64,000 bases of DNA from NCBI GenBank assembly GCA_958439425.1, contig CAUBVH010000001.1, positions 124,001-188,000 of the forward strand, read 5' to 3'. Below the pieces are notes generated by a model that saw only the letters and a program-made list of their open reading frames with translations, made no database searches and was not told where the DNA came from. The first letter of the stretch is position 1. The number at the start of each line of letters is the position of its first letter. Below are positions 43,510-51,284 of the stretch, one piece after another. The translations under genes were made by a program, and so were the position numbers. Source of the stretch: an uncultured Collinsella sp. GTDB lineage: Bacteria > Actinomycetota > Coriobacteriia > Coriobacteriales > Coriobacteriaceae.

Positions 43510-44370
43510 ATGACAACTTCGCCTTTGGCAAACCCCACGGCAACAAGGGAGCTGCTGGAGGAGTTTGGCCTTGCGACCAAGCACCGCCTGGGCCAAAACT
43601 TCCTGATCGACAACCATGTGATCGAACGCATCTGTGAGCTCGCTGAGCTTGCAGGTGACGAGCGCGTACTCGAGGTGGGTCCGGGTTGCGGTACGTTGAC
43701 ACTTGCGTTGCTGCAGGAAGCGGCGTGCGTTACGTCCATTGAGGCCGATCCTGAGCTCGAACCGGTGCTCGACGCCCACGCCGCCGACTATGCCAACTTC
43801 CGCTTTATCATGGGCGACGCGCTTAAGGTGGGCCCGGAGCAGATTGAGCAGGCCGCCGGCGGCGAGCCCACGGTATTTGTCGCGAACTTGCCCTATAACG
43901 TGGCGGCGACAATCATCCTGCAGTTCTTCCAGACGATGCCCGCGCTCAAGCGCGCCGTCGTCATGGTGCAAAAGGAGGTTGCCGATCGCATTGCCGCAGT
44001 GCCGGGCAACAAGACCTATGGCGGCTATACGGCAAAGCTCGGCCTGTATGCGCAGGTGACGGGTCGCTTTGAGGTGCCGCCGCGTTGCTTTATGCCGGCG
44101 CCGCACGTGGACTCGGCCGTCGTGCGTATCGACCGTGTTGACGGCGTGGTGCCCGAAGGGCTCGATCGCGACTTTGTGGCTCGCGTGATTGATGCTGCAT
44201 TTGCCCAGCGTCGCAAAACCATCCGCAATTCCATGAGCGCCAACGGCTTTGCCAAGGACGTGCTCGATGCCGCCTTTGAGGCTTGCGGTATCGCACCCAC
44301 CACGCGCGCCGAGACGCTTGATGTTGCCGACTTTGTCCGTCTGGCCCAGGAGCTAATCCATGATGCCTAA
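43510..44370 (+). CDS. rsmA: 16S rRNA (adenine1518/1519-N6)-dimethyltransferase
   Basis: RsmA (KsgA) dimethylates two adenines near the 3' end of 16S rRNA. The 286 residues show LGQNFLIDNHVIERI, the AdoMet site VLEVGPGCGTLTLALL, the catalytic NLPYNVAATIILQF and the C-terminal helical domain. AAGGAGG precedes the ATG. Its end overlaps tatD by 11 bases. Confidence 0.95.
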   Translation: MTTSPLANPTATRELLEEFGLATKHRLGQNFLIDNHVIERICELAELAGDERVLEVGPGCGTLTLALLQEAACVTSIEADPELEPVLDAHAADYANFRFIMGDALKVGPEQIEQAAGGEPTVFVANLPYNVAATIILQFFQTMPALKRAVVMVQKEVADRIAAVPGNKTYGGYTAKLGLYAQVTGRFEVPPRCFMPAPHVDSAVVRIDRVDGVVPEGLDRDFVARVIDAAFAQRRKTIRNSMSANGFAKDVLDAAFEACGIAPTTRAETLDVADFVRLAQELIHDA

Positions 44371-45277
44371 TGCCGAACGTGTGACGTTTACCAAGAAAAA
44401 GAAGACGGTTGCTTGTCCCGTGCCCTTGGCACCGCTTGCTGACACGCATGCGCATCTGCTTTCGTTCTGGGGCAAGGAGGTGCCCGAGACGCTCCTGCGC
44501 GCCAAGGCCGCGGGCGTCGAGCTATTGGTGACGATGCTCGACCCCATCGCCGACAAGCGCAGTGTGACGGACTATAGCGACTGGCTGACGCGCGAGATTC
44601 TGCCGATGCAGGGTATCCCGCAGATCAAGTATCTTGCCGGCGTGCATCCGTATGGCGCGCCGGACTATACCGACAACGTTCATGCACAGGTCGTTGCCGC
44701 ACTCGATGACCCCTTATGCGCCGGTATTGGCGAAATCGGTCTGGACTACCACATGGATTACGACGACGACATCACGCCGGCACCCCACAGCGTGCAGATT
44801 GATTGCATGGCGCGCCAGCTCGAGCTTGCCGTGTGTCGTAACGTGCCGGTGGAGCTGCATCTGCGTCACGAGGACATGGACCAGGAGCGTACCTCGCACG
44901 TGGACGCCTACAACGTGCTTCGTGAGGTGGGCGTGCCCCAGGCCGGTTGTGTGCTGCACTGTTTTGGCGAGGACCGCGCCACGATGGAGCGCTTTGTGGA
45001 GCTGGGCTGCTATATCGCCTATGGTGGTGCGGCCACCTTTAAGCGCAACGACGACGTGCGCGAGGCATTTGCGGCAACCCCACTCGATCGAATTTTGTTC
45101 GAGACGGATTGCCCGTATATGGCTCCGGAGCCCATCCGCGGTCTTGAATGCGAGCCCGCAATGATCTCCATTACGGCAAACGCGCTGGTTAACGACCGTG
45201 TCGATCGCACTGGTGAGGACGCCGAAACAATCGCGCATGCCGCTTGGGAAAATGCCTGCAAACTTTTTCAAAAATAG
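44360..45277 (+). CDS. tatD: TatD family metal-dependent hydrolase
   Basis: This 305-residue protein is a TatD-type TIM-barrel metal hydrolase, a family with DNase or quality-control activity. Metal-binding motifs are visible: ADTHAHL near residue 30, GIGEIGLDYH (about 127-136), VELHLRHED and FETDCPYMAPEP. A basic N-terminal extension of about 20 residues precedes the barrel. Two adjacent ATG codons (44360, 44363) are possible starts; AGGAGCT lies upstream within rsmA. Confidence 0.9.
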   Translation: MMPNAERVTFTKKKKTVACPVPLAPLADTHAHLLSFWGKEVPETLLRAKAAGVELLVTMLDPIADKRSVTDYSDWLTREILPMQGIPQIKYLAGVHPYGAPDYTDNVHAQVVAALDDPLCAGIGEIGLDYHMDYDDDITPAPHSVQIDCMARQLELAVCRNVPVELHLRHEDMDQERTSHVDAYNVLREVGVPQAGCVLHCFGEDRATMERFVELGCYIAYGGAATFKRNDDVREAFAATPLDRILFETDCPYMAPEPIRGLECEPAMISITANALVNDRVDRTGEDAETIAHAAWENACKLFQK

Positions 45278-45280
45278 TTC

Positions 45281-45309
45281 TTGCGTTCGCGGTGGCGCTC
45301 CGTTATTCT
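45281..45309 (+). promoter_or_regulatory. Promoter of tRNA-Leu
   Basis: TTGCGT (45281-45286) and TATTCT (45304-45309) are 17 bases apart; the tRNA begins 12 bases downstream. Confidence 0.7.
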
Positions 45310-45320
45310 AATTCCTGCAC

Positions 45321-45407
45321 GCGGGCGTGGCGGAATTGGCAGACGCGTACGGTTCAGGTCCGTATGGGGGCAACCCCATGAAGGTTCAAGTCCTTTCGCC
45401 CGCACCA
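45321..45407 (+). tRNA. tRNA-Leu (CAG)
   Basis: This 87-base class II tRNA has anticodon CAG in GGTTCAGGTCC, a long variable arm (TGGGGGCAACCCCA) and T-arm AAGGTTCAAGTCCTTT. The acceptor GCGGGCG/CGCCCGC is perfect, and CCA is encoded at the end. A terminator (AGCTCCCAGCAATGGGGGCT plus Ts) follows at 45419-45443. Confidence 0.95.
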
Positions 45408-45639
45408 TTGATTGAAAGAGCTCCCAGCAATGGGGGCTTTTTTGTTATGTGCCCATCGCAGGGACTTGAACCTGTGAAGGAGCGAGCGTCAAGAAAACGC
45501 GGAGCGTTTTTAGCGAGCTGGCGAGTCCGCCGGCAGGCGGGCGAAGCCGGTGCGGATCCGCGAAGCGGATACGCGGACGTCCTTTCGCCCGCACCATGGA
45601 TTGAAAGAGCTCCCAGCAATGGGAGCTCTTTTTGTTATG
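45390..45639 (+). repeat. tRNA-tail duplication element behind tRNA-Leu
   Basis: The tRNA tail plus terminator (45390-45449) is repeated almost exactly at 45579-45639. Between them lie the inverted T-arm GGACTTGAACCT (45462-45473), which is the exact reverse complement of this tRNA's own AGGTTCAAGTCC, the hairpin AAACGCGGAGCGTTT, and the GC core (GCCGGCAGGCGGGCGAAGCC, then a GGATCCGC palindrome). That core is nearly identical to the one behind the tRNA-Arg genes. Confidence 0.87.
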
Positions 45640-45696
45640 CACGATCTCCTTGGACGGGTATCCTAGTACCAACGTGTGCCTATCAGAGGAGAGACC

Positions 45697-46635
45697 ATGC
45701 TGTTTTCCGGTATCATCGCCGCCCTTACCAGCCTTTTGATTCCCATCATCATCCTGTTGCTGCTGCTCCCCAACGCCTGTTATGTCGTTGAACAGCAGCA
45801 CGCCGTAATCATCGAGCGCTTGGGTAAGTTCAACCGTATCGTCAACGCGGGCTTCCACGTGAAGGTGCCCGTGATCGACCGCAAGGCCGCCACGGTGAGC
45901 CTGCGCACCATGAAAAACGGTTTTGGCATCGACGTTAAGACCCAGGACAACGTGACCATCGGTCTTGAGGTCTCCGCTCAGTACCACGTGAGCTACGACA
46001 TGGGCGCCGGCCCGGCAGATTCGGGCATCTACAAGAGCTACTACATGCTGCAGGAGCCCGTCGACCAGATGCGCGACTTCATCACCGACGCCCTGCGCTC
46101 CTCCATCCCCGTCTACACACTCGATGAGGTCTTTGCCAAGAAGGATGACATCGCCAAGGATGTCAACGCTACCGTTTCCGAGCAGATGGCCGCCTACGGC
46201 TTCACCCTCGTGTCGACGCTCATCACCAAAATCGCACTGCCGACCGAGGTTGAGAACTCCATGAACGACATCAACGCTGCCCAGCGCAAGCGCGCTGCCG
46301 CGCAGGAGCTCGCCGAGGCCGACCGCATCAAGCGCGTCACCGAGGCGACCGCCGAGGCCGAGGCTATGGAAAAGGCGGGCGAGGGCATCGCCAACCAGCG
46401 CAAGGCCATCGCGCTGGGTATCAAAGATTCGCTCGAGATCATCCAGGAGACGGGTGTCGGCAATGACGAGGCCAACCAACTGTTCATGTTTACGCAGTGG
46501 TCCGAGATGATGACGGAGTTCGCTCGCACGGGTAAAACCTCGACGGTCGTGCTGCCGAGCGACTTTTCGCAGTCGGCCTCGATGTTCGAGCAGATGCTGG
46601 CCGCCGGCAAAGTTCAAAACGATTCGAAGGAGTAG
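45697..46635 (+). CDS. SPFH/band 7 (stomatin-like) membrane protein
   Basis: This 312-residue protein has one N-terminal hydrophobic helix (about 5-28) followed by a band 7 domain (VVEQQHAVIIERLGKFNRIVNAGFHVKVP). A long Ala/Glu-rich helical region (about 195-265) is typical of SPFH scaffold oligomers. Such proteins form cages in membrane microdomains and often regulate proteases. AGAGGAGAG precedes the ATG at 45697. rlmH follows 6 bases after the stop. Confidence 0.9.
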   Translation: MLFSGIIAALTSLLIPIIILLLLLPNACYVVEQQHAVIIERLGKFNRIVNAGFHVKVPVIDRKAATVSLRTMKNGFGIDVKTQDNVTIGLEVSAQYHVSYDMGAGPADSGIYKSYYMLQEPVDQMRDFITDALRSSIPVYTLDEVFAKKDDIAKDVNATVSEQMAAYGFTLVSTLITKIALPTEVENSMNDINAAQRKRAAAQELAEADRIKRVTEATAEAEAMEKAGEGIANQRKAIALGIKDSLEIIQETGVGNDEANQLFMFTQWSEMMTEFARTGKTSTVVLPSDFSQSASMFEQMLAAGKVQNDSKE

Positions 46636-46641
46636 ACGCGC

Positions 46642-47112
46642 GTGAAATACACCGTCGTTTGCGTCGGTAAGCTCAAGGAGCGCTTTTGGAAGGACGCGTG
46701 CGCTGAGTACACCAAGCGCCTAGGTGCCTATGCCAAGGTGGATATCCGCGAGGTGGCCGATATCGACCCGGCTAAGGCGGGCGGCGTGGATGCCGCGCGC
46801 GACAAGGAGGGGGCGGCGATTCTTGCCGCCTTGCCATCTCGAGCGCATGTGATCCTGCTGGCTATCGAGGGCAAGGAGCGCTCGAGCGAGGAGTTTTCGG
46901 CGAGGCTCGACGATCTTATGCTGCGAGGCGGCAGCGACATTGCCTTTGTAATCGGCGGTTCGGACGGCGTGAGCGATGACGTGCGCGCACGAGCCGACGA
47001 GATGCTCAGCTTTGGACGCATTACCTTGCCGCATAACCTGGCGCGTGTGGTGCTGCTAGAGCAGATTTACCGTGCCTGTAAGATCAGTCGTGGCGAGCCG
47101 TATCACAAATAG
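46642..47112 (+). CDS. rlmH: 23S rRNA (pseudouridine1915-N3)-methyltransferase
   Basis: This 156-residue SPOUT enzyme methylates pseudouridine 1915 in helix 69 of 23S rRNA. The start KYTVVCVGKLKERFWKDACAEY, the AdoMet knot (VILLAIEGKERSSEEFS, IAFVIGGSDGVSDD) and the C-terminal LARVVLLEQIYRACKISRGEPYHK are all as in RlmH. The start is GTG with AAGGAG upstream. Confidence 0.95.
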   Translation: MKYTVVCVGKLKERFWKDACAEYTKRLGAYAKVDIREVADIDPAKAGGVDAARDKEGAAILAALPSRAHVILLAIEGKERSSEEFSARLDDLMLRGGSDIAFVIGGSDGVSDDVRARADEMLSFGRITLPHNLARVVLLEQIYRACKISRGEPYHK

Positions 47113-47185
47113 GTCGGCAATACGAAACAATGGCGTGGGACAATACCTTTCGTTTTGAGGAATGTGTCTGAAAGGACTATGCGAT

Positions 47186-47956
47186 ATGAAGATTGGATTT
47201 GTCGGTTTTGGCAATATGGCGAGCGCTATGGCCGATGGCTGGATCGCTGCCGGTGTAGCTGCGAGCGACATGTGCGCCTGCGCGGGTCGCTACGACGCAC
47301 TGGTTGAGCGCTGCGAGGCGCGCGGCATGGTCGCCTGCCACGATGCCGCCGAGGTTGTCGCCGCATCCGATATCGTGGTCGCTGCGGTCAAACCGTACAT
47401 GATCGAGAAGGTATTCGCCCCGCTCAAGGATGCTTTTGCCAAAAAGGTCGTTCTGTCGGTTGCCTGGACCTGGGACAGTGCCAAGTGGGAGCAGGTCCTG
47501 CCGGGCGTCGCGCATATCTCGACGGTGCCCAACACGCCGGTTTCGGTGGGCGAGGGCGTCATCGCCTGCGAGAAGGCTTCGACGCTTAACGACGAGCAGC
47601 GTGCTGTGGTGCTCGACCTGCTCGGTAAGCTTGGCGCTGTCGTCGAGCTCGACACAAGCCTGCTGTTTGTGGGCGGCACGGTGGGTGGTTGCGCTCCGGC
47701 GTTTGTCGCCATGGCAATCGAGGCCCTGGGCGATGCGGCGGTCAAGCACGGTATCCCGCGTGCGGATGCTTATCGCATTGTGAGCCAGATGGTGCTGGGT
47801 ACGGCAAAGCTGCAGCTTGCAACTGGCCAGCATCCTGCGGCGATGAAGGATGCCGTATGCTCGCCCGGTGGTGCCACCATCAAGGGCGTCGTTGCGCTCG
47901 AGGACGCCGGCATGCGCAGCGCCCTGGTCAAGGCAATCGACGCAACCCTCCAGTAA
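47186..47956 (+). CDS. proC: Pyrroline-5-carboxylate reductase
   Basis: ProC catalyses the last step of proline synthesis with NAD(P)H. The 256 residues show the Rossmann start KIGFVGFGNMASAMADGW, VAAVKPYMIEKV, the central VPNTPVSVGEGV and the C-terminal dimerisation helix with TGQHPAAMKDAVCSPGGATIKGV. The ATG at 47186 has GAAAGGA upstream; an earlier ATG in frame overlaps that site. Confidence 0.93.
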   Translation: MKIGFVGFGNMASAMADGWIAAGVAASDMCACAGRYDALVERCEARGMVACHDAAEVVAASDIVVAAVKPYMIEKVFAPLKDAFAKKVVLSVAWTWDSAKWEQVLPGVAHISTVPNTPVSVGEGVIACEKASTLNDEQRAVVLDLLGKLGAVVELDTSLLFVGGTVGGCAPAFVAMAIEALGDAAVKHGIPRADAYRIVSQMVLGTAKLQLATGQHPAAMKDAVCSPGGATIKGVVALEDAGMRSALVKAIDATLQ

Positions 47957-48103
47957 AACCGACCAAAAACGGGACAGGTTTATGTTGGCAGGTATTTCCT
48001 GCGGTTTTGTCCTTTTAGCGAAAAGTGCCCCGCAACTGGCTCAATTCCAGTTGCGGGGCACTTGCGTTTGCCCAGATAAAACCGACCAAAATAAACCTGT
48101 CCC
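47957..48103. repeat. Nested palindromic intergenic element
   Basis: A perfect 17-bp inverted repeat (AAGTGCCCCGCAACTGG, 48023-48039, with its complement at 48047-48063) sits inside outer arms GGGACAGGTTTA (47971-47982) and TAAACCTGTCCC (48092-48103). The 13-14 base motif AAAACCGACCAAAA precedes the left outer arm and recurs before the right one in direct orientation. It may act as terminator for proC and the convergent small gene, and it looks like a dispersed repeat. Confidence 0.7.
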
Positions 48104-48114
48104 TTTTTGGCAGG

Positions 48115-48288
48115 TTAGTCCCAGAAGCTGTCTTCTTCGTCCTCGGACTTGGGGCCGCGGTCGACATACATCTTATGGGTGCGCTTCTCCATTACAAAGG
48201 CAATAATCGCAAACAGCAGGATGCCGCCGGCGAAAAGGATGGCAAAACCGGTGCGGGTGCCAAACAAAAAGGAAAAAACTGCGTCCAT
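48115..48288 (-). CDS. Small single-pass membrane protein
   Basis: On the minus strand a 57-residue protein starts MDAVFSFLFGTRTGFAILFA, has one clear transmembrane helix (about 14-33), then a basic segment (MEKRTHK) and an acidic end (SEDEEDSFWD). AGAAGG lies 7 bases before the ATG. It is divergent from serS and shares its promoter region. The orderly layout of helix, basic stop-transfer and acidic tail, plus the ribosome-binding site, argue for a real gene. Function unknown. Confidence 0.65.
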   Translation of the reverse strand: MDAVFSFLFGTRTGFAILFAGGILLFAIIAFVMEKRTHKMYVDRGPKSEDEEDSFWD

Positions 48289-48312
48289 TGGGTGCCTTCT
48301 TGCGTAGTTGAG

Positions 48313-48343
48313 TTGGGTCGTAAACGCTCATAAGTATATACTT
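48313..48343. promoter_or_regulatory. Shared promoter region of serS and the divergent small gene
   Basis: TTGGGT (48313-48318) and TATACT (48337-48342), 18 bases apart, suit serS. The -10 lies in the palindrome AAGTATATACTT (48332-48343), so the same bases give TATACT on the minus strand for the small gene. A second palindrome GGTTGCAACC lies at 48360-48369 in the serS leader. Confidence 0.5.
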
Positions 48344-48399
48344 GCCCATACATGTACAAGGTTGCAACCTAAATGGAATGTATATCGCCGGAGGATCTA

Positions 48400-49683
48400 A
48401 TGCTTGATATCAAGTTTGTTCGCGAGAACCCCGATGCCATCGATGTCGCCATGGCTAACCGCCAGACGTCTTGGGATCGCGAGAAGTTCTTTGAGCTCGA
48501 CGACGAGCGTCGTGCCGTCATCACCGAGGTCGAGGAACTTCAAGCCACGCGCAATGCCGAGTCCAAGAAGATCGGCGCCCTGATGAAGGAGGGCAAGAAG
48601 GACGAGGCTGAGGCCGCCAAAGAGGCCGTGCGCGCCGTCAACGAGAAAATTGACGGTCTGGCCGAGCGCCGCACCGCCCTCGAGCAGGAGCAGTACGACT
48701 TCATGGCTCACCTGCCCAACATTCCTTGCGAGGCCACGCCGTACGGCAAGGACGAGGACGAGAACATCGAACGCCGTCGTTGGGGCACCCCGCGCGAGTT
48801 CGACTTCGACTTTAAGCCGCACTGGGATCTGGGCACCGACCTCGATATCCTTGACTTCGAGCGCGGCAACAAGCTCTCCGGCAGCCGCTTCACCGTTCTC
48901 GGTGGCGCCGGCGCCCGTCTTGAGCGCGCCCTCATCAACTTCTTCCTCGATACGCACACCAGCCGTGGTTTTAAGGAGTGGTGGCCGCCCATCGTCGTCA
49001 AGCGTCAGACCATGTTCGGCACGGGCCAGCTGCCCAAGTTCGAGGACGACGCCTATCACGTCTCGGGCGACAACTTCCTGATCCCCACCGCCGAGGTCGT
49101 GCTCACCAACCTGCACGCCGGTGAGGTCCTCGACGCCGATACCCTGCCGCGCCGCTACACCGCCTTCACCCCCTGCTTCCGCGAGGAGGCCGGCTCCGCT
49201 GGTCGCGATACCCGCGGCATCATTCGCCAGCACGAGTTCGACAAGGTCGAGATGGTCAAGTTTGCCAAGCCGGAGGAGTCCGACAAGGAGCTCGAGAGCA
49301 TGACCGCCGAGGCCGAGTTCCTGCTGCAGCAGCTGGGTCTTCCGTATCGCGTGATTAGCCTGTGCACCGGCGACCTGGGCTTCTCTGCCCGTCAGACCTA
49401 CGACGTCGAGGTCTGGCTGCCGAGCTACAACGCCTACAAGGAGATCAGCTCCTGCTCCAACTGCGGTGACTTCCAGGCCCGTCGCGCCAACATCAAGTAT
49501 CGCGACCCCGAGAACTTCAAGGGTTCGCGCTATCTGCACACCCTCAACGGTTCCGGTCTGCCGGCTGGCCGTACCATGGCAGCCATTCTGGAGAACTACC
49601 AGAACGCTGACGGCACCATCACGATCCCCGAGGTTCTGCGTCCCTACATGGGCGGCCTCGAGAAGATCGAGCCGGTCGCGTAG
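48400..49683 (+). CDS. serS: Serine-tRNA ligase
   Basis: SerRS is a class II synthetase with an N-terminal coiled-coil arm that reads the long variable arm of tRNA-Ser. The 427 residues start MLDIKFVRENPDAID, have the arm at about 30-100, motif 2 (FTPCFREEAGSAGRDTRGIIRQHEF split around 260) and motif 3 (NGSGLPAGRTMAAILENYQ near 390). The family signature is complete. GGAGG lies 6 bases before the ATG. No T-box is present, unlike pheST. Confidence 0.95.
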   Translation: MLDIKFVRENPDAIDVAMANRQTSWDREKFFELDDERRAVITEVEELQATRNAESKKIGALMKEGKKDEAEAAKEAVRAVNEKIDGLAERRTALEQEQYDFMAHLPNIPCEATPYGKDEDENIERRRWGTPREFDFDFKPHWDLGTDLDILDFERGNKLSGSRFTVLGGAGARLERALINFFLDTHTSRGFKEWWPPIVVKRQTMFGTGQLPKFEDDAYHVSGDNFLIPTAEVVLTNLHAGEVLDADTLPRRYTAFTPCFREEAGSAGRDTRGIIRQHEFDKVEMVKFAKPEESDKELESMTAEAEFLLQQLGLPYRVISLCTGDLGFSARQTYDVEVWLPSYNAYKEISSCSNCGDFQARRANIKYRDPENFKGSRYLHTLNGSGLPAGRTMAAILENYQNADGTITIPEVLRPYMGGLEKIEPVA

Positions 49684-49707
49684 ATTGGCTGCATAAGCGA
49701 TTTGCTA

Positions 49708-49735
49708 GGGCACTCCTTTTTGGGGTGCCCTTTTT
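49708..49735 (+). terminator. Rho-independent terminator of serS
   Basis: Arms GGGCACTCC and GGGGTGCCC with a T-rich loop are followed by five Ts, 24 bases past the serS stop. Confidence 0.85.
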
Positions 49736-49782
49736 GTGTGCGGCCATACCATGCTGTGCGGACAGCTCAATAGAAAACACAC

Positions 49783-49821
49783 GAACAACTGTTCTGTATA
49801 CAGCCATCTACCTGCTATGCT
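49783..49821 (+). promoter_or_regulatory. Candidate LexA-type operator and promoter
   Basis: GAACAACTGTTC (49783-49794) matches the Gram-positive SOS-box core GAAC-N4-GTTC, followed by the palindrome CTGTATACAG. TATGCT (49816-49821) could be the -10, so the box would cover the -35. A single 8-base match can occur by chance in a window this size. Confidence 0.4.
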
Positions 49822-49854
49822 TTTGCTAAATAAGAGCGAGAGAAAGGGGACGCG

Positions 49855-50232
49855 ATGGAGCTGTTTGATGATCGGGTGGTTTTGTTTGAGAGCGACGAGG
49901 GCGGGGAGTACCTGCTTGTGACGTGTGAGCCGTCTGGCATGGGTGGCCTGGTGGTTCGACAGACGAGCGAGGGTCCGTTGACCCAATGGTGCTACGAGGA
50001 GTCGCCGCATGTGGTTGAGACGTTTGTGGCGCACGAGGGGCTTGTGGCCCTGGAGCATTTCTATGGGGTCCGGACATCTAACCAGGTTGCTCGCATGTTG
50101 AGTATCTCGTTTGCCGATTATGATTGTGCCCAGCGGGTGAGATCGCTCCTCAGGGAACTTGATGCTAAGTTTGACGTGATCGAAAAGCCAATCGATCGTA
50201 CGGGGAACGACGGTATATGCGGAGCAGCATGA
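49855..50232 (+). CDS. Small protein of unknown function
   Basis: This 125-residue soluble, acidic protein starts MELFDDRVVLFESDEGGEYL and has no membrane helix or recognised domain. The middle (GLVALEHFYGVRTSNQVARMLSISFADYD) looks helical. GGGGAC lies 6 bases before the ATG. It stands alone between serS and a tRNA-Arg gene, behind a possible LexA box. Base composition is slightly less GC-rich than its neighbours. Function unknown. Confidence 0.7.
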   Translation: MELFDDRVVLFESDEGGEYLLVTCEPSGMGGLVVRQTSEGPLTQWCYEESPHVVETFVAHEGLVALEHFYGVRTSNQVARMLSISFADYDCAQRVRSLLRELDAKFDVIEKPIDRTGNDGICGAA

Positions 50233-50267
50233 CAAAACTGCGTTCCAAAAAAAGTTTGAGATTGTGC

Positions 50268-50296
50268 TTGACTCCAATAAGCTAAAGTGGTTTTAT
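50268..50296 (+). promoter_or_regulatory. Promoter of tRNA-Arg copy 1
   Basis: TTGACT (50268-50273) is followed after 17 bases by TTTTAT (50291-50296), within the AT-rich TTTTATATGTTTT. The tRNA begins 12 bases later. Confidence 0.6.
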
Positions 50297-50308
50297 ATGT
50301 TTTGCGCT

Positions 50309-50385
50309 GCGGCGTTACCTCAGCTGGATAGAGGGTCTGACTACGAATCAGAACGTCATAGGTTCGAATCCTATACGCCGCACCA
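50309..50385 (+). tRNA. tRNA-Arg (ACG), copy 1
   Basis: This 77-base cloverleaf has anticodon ACG in GACTACGAATC, acceptor GCGGCGT/ACGCCGC and encoded CCA. The A34 is expected to be edited to inosine by TadA so that it reads CGU, CGC and CGA. Copies 2 and 3 are identical. Confidence 0.95.
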
Positions 50386-50657
50386 ATTGAAATTGAAAGC
50401 CTCCGGCAACGGGGGCTTTTCTTTTATGCCGCCACCGCATGGATTCGAACCTCGGTCGAGGCGCGAGCGTGAAGCGGACGCGGAGCGTCCGTAGCGAGCG
50501 GGCGAGCACGCCGGCAGGCGGGCGAAGCCGGCGCGGATCCGCGGAGCGGATGCGCGGAATCCTATACGCCGCACCAACTGAACTTTAAAGCCTCCGGCAA
50601 CGGGGGCTTTTCTTTTATGGCAACACCGCATGGATTCGAACCTCGGTCGAGGCACGA
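50366..50657 (+). repeat. tRNA-tail duplication element behind tRNA-Arg copy 1
   Basis: A 101-bp near-perfect direct repeat (50366-50466 and 50557-50657) contains the tRNA tail, its terminator and an inverted T-arm (GGATTCGAACCTCGG, 50451-50465 and 50632-50646). The 90-bp core between carries GC palindromes (GACGC-GGA-GCGTC, GCCGGC, GGATCCGC). The second unit ends after its inverted arm and has no second core. Confidence 0.87.
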
Positions 50658-50699
50658 ACAACTTAATTATCACTCCGTAAAATTTTTTCTAATTGTCGC

Positions 50700-50728
50700 T
50701 TGACCCATCGGGGGCTCGCGTGCATAAT
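50700..50728 (+). promoter_or_regulatory. Promoter of tRNA-Arg copy 2
   Basis: TTGACC (50700-50705) and CATAAT (50723-50728) are separated by 17 bases, identical in hexamers and spacing to the copy 3 promoter. Confidence 0.75.
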
Positions 50729-50740
50729 AATCTGTGCGTT

Positions 50741-50817
50741 GCGGCGTTACCTCAGCTGGATAGAGGGTCTGACTACGAATCAGAACGTCATAGGTTCGAA
50801 TCCTATACGCCGCACCA
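50741..50817 (+). tRNA. tRNA-Arg (ACG), copy 2
   Basis: Identical to copies 1 and 3. It is followed by a terminator (CTCCCGGCGACGGGGGC plus Ts, about 50831-50855) but, unlike the flanking copies, by no tail-duplication element. Confidence 0.95.
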
Positions 50818-50934
50818 ATTGACTTTAAAGCTCCCGGCGACGGGGGCTTTTCTTATATCGCGATGCGTCGAAGATCGCGCCAAGCCCTCCAAATGATTAA
50901 AAATCAAATTCGATAACTTTTTTTGAAAAAATGC

Positions 50935-50963
50935 TTGACCATTATTCAGTCCCTGTGCATAAT
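50935..50963 (+). promoter_or_regulatory. Promoter of tRNA-Arg copy 3
   Basis: TTGACC (50935-50940) and CATAAT (50958-50963) are 17 bases apart. An A/T-rich run (50920-50932) lies just upstream like an UP element. Confidence 0.75.
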
Positions 50964-50975
50964 AATCAACAAGTT

Positions 50976-51052
50976 GCGGCGTTACCTCAGCTGGATAGAG
51001 GGTCTGACTACGAATCAGAACGTCATAGGTTCGAATCCTATACGCCGCACCA
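50976..51052 (+). tRNA. tRNA-Arg (ACG), copy 3
   Basis: Third identical 77-base copy with anticodon ACG and encoded CCA, transcribed from its own promoter. Confidence 0.95.
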
Positions 51053-51284
51053 TTTGAGATTAAAGCTCCCGGCAACGGGGGCTTTTCTTTTACGTAAACA
51101 CCGCATTGATTCGAACCTCGGTCGAGGCGCGGGCGTAAAGAAAACGCGGAGCGTTTTTAGCCCGCGGGCGAGCACGCCGGCAGGCGGGCGAAGCCGGTGC
51201 GGATCCGCGCAGCGGATGCGCGGAATCCTATACGCCGCACCATTTGAGATTAAAGCTCCCGGCAACGGGGGCTTTTCTTTTACG
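51033..51284 (+). repeat. tRNA-tail duplication element behind tRNA-Arg copy 3
   Basis: A perfect 62-bp direct repeat (51033-51094 and 51223-51284) of tRNA tail plus terminator flanks 128 bases. Those bases contain the inverted T-arm GATTCGAACCT (51108-51118), the hairpin AAACGCGGAGCGTTT (about 51141-51155) and the GC core shared with the Leu and Arg-1 elements. Confidence 0.87.
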
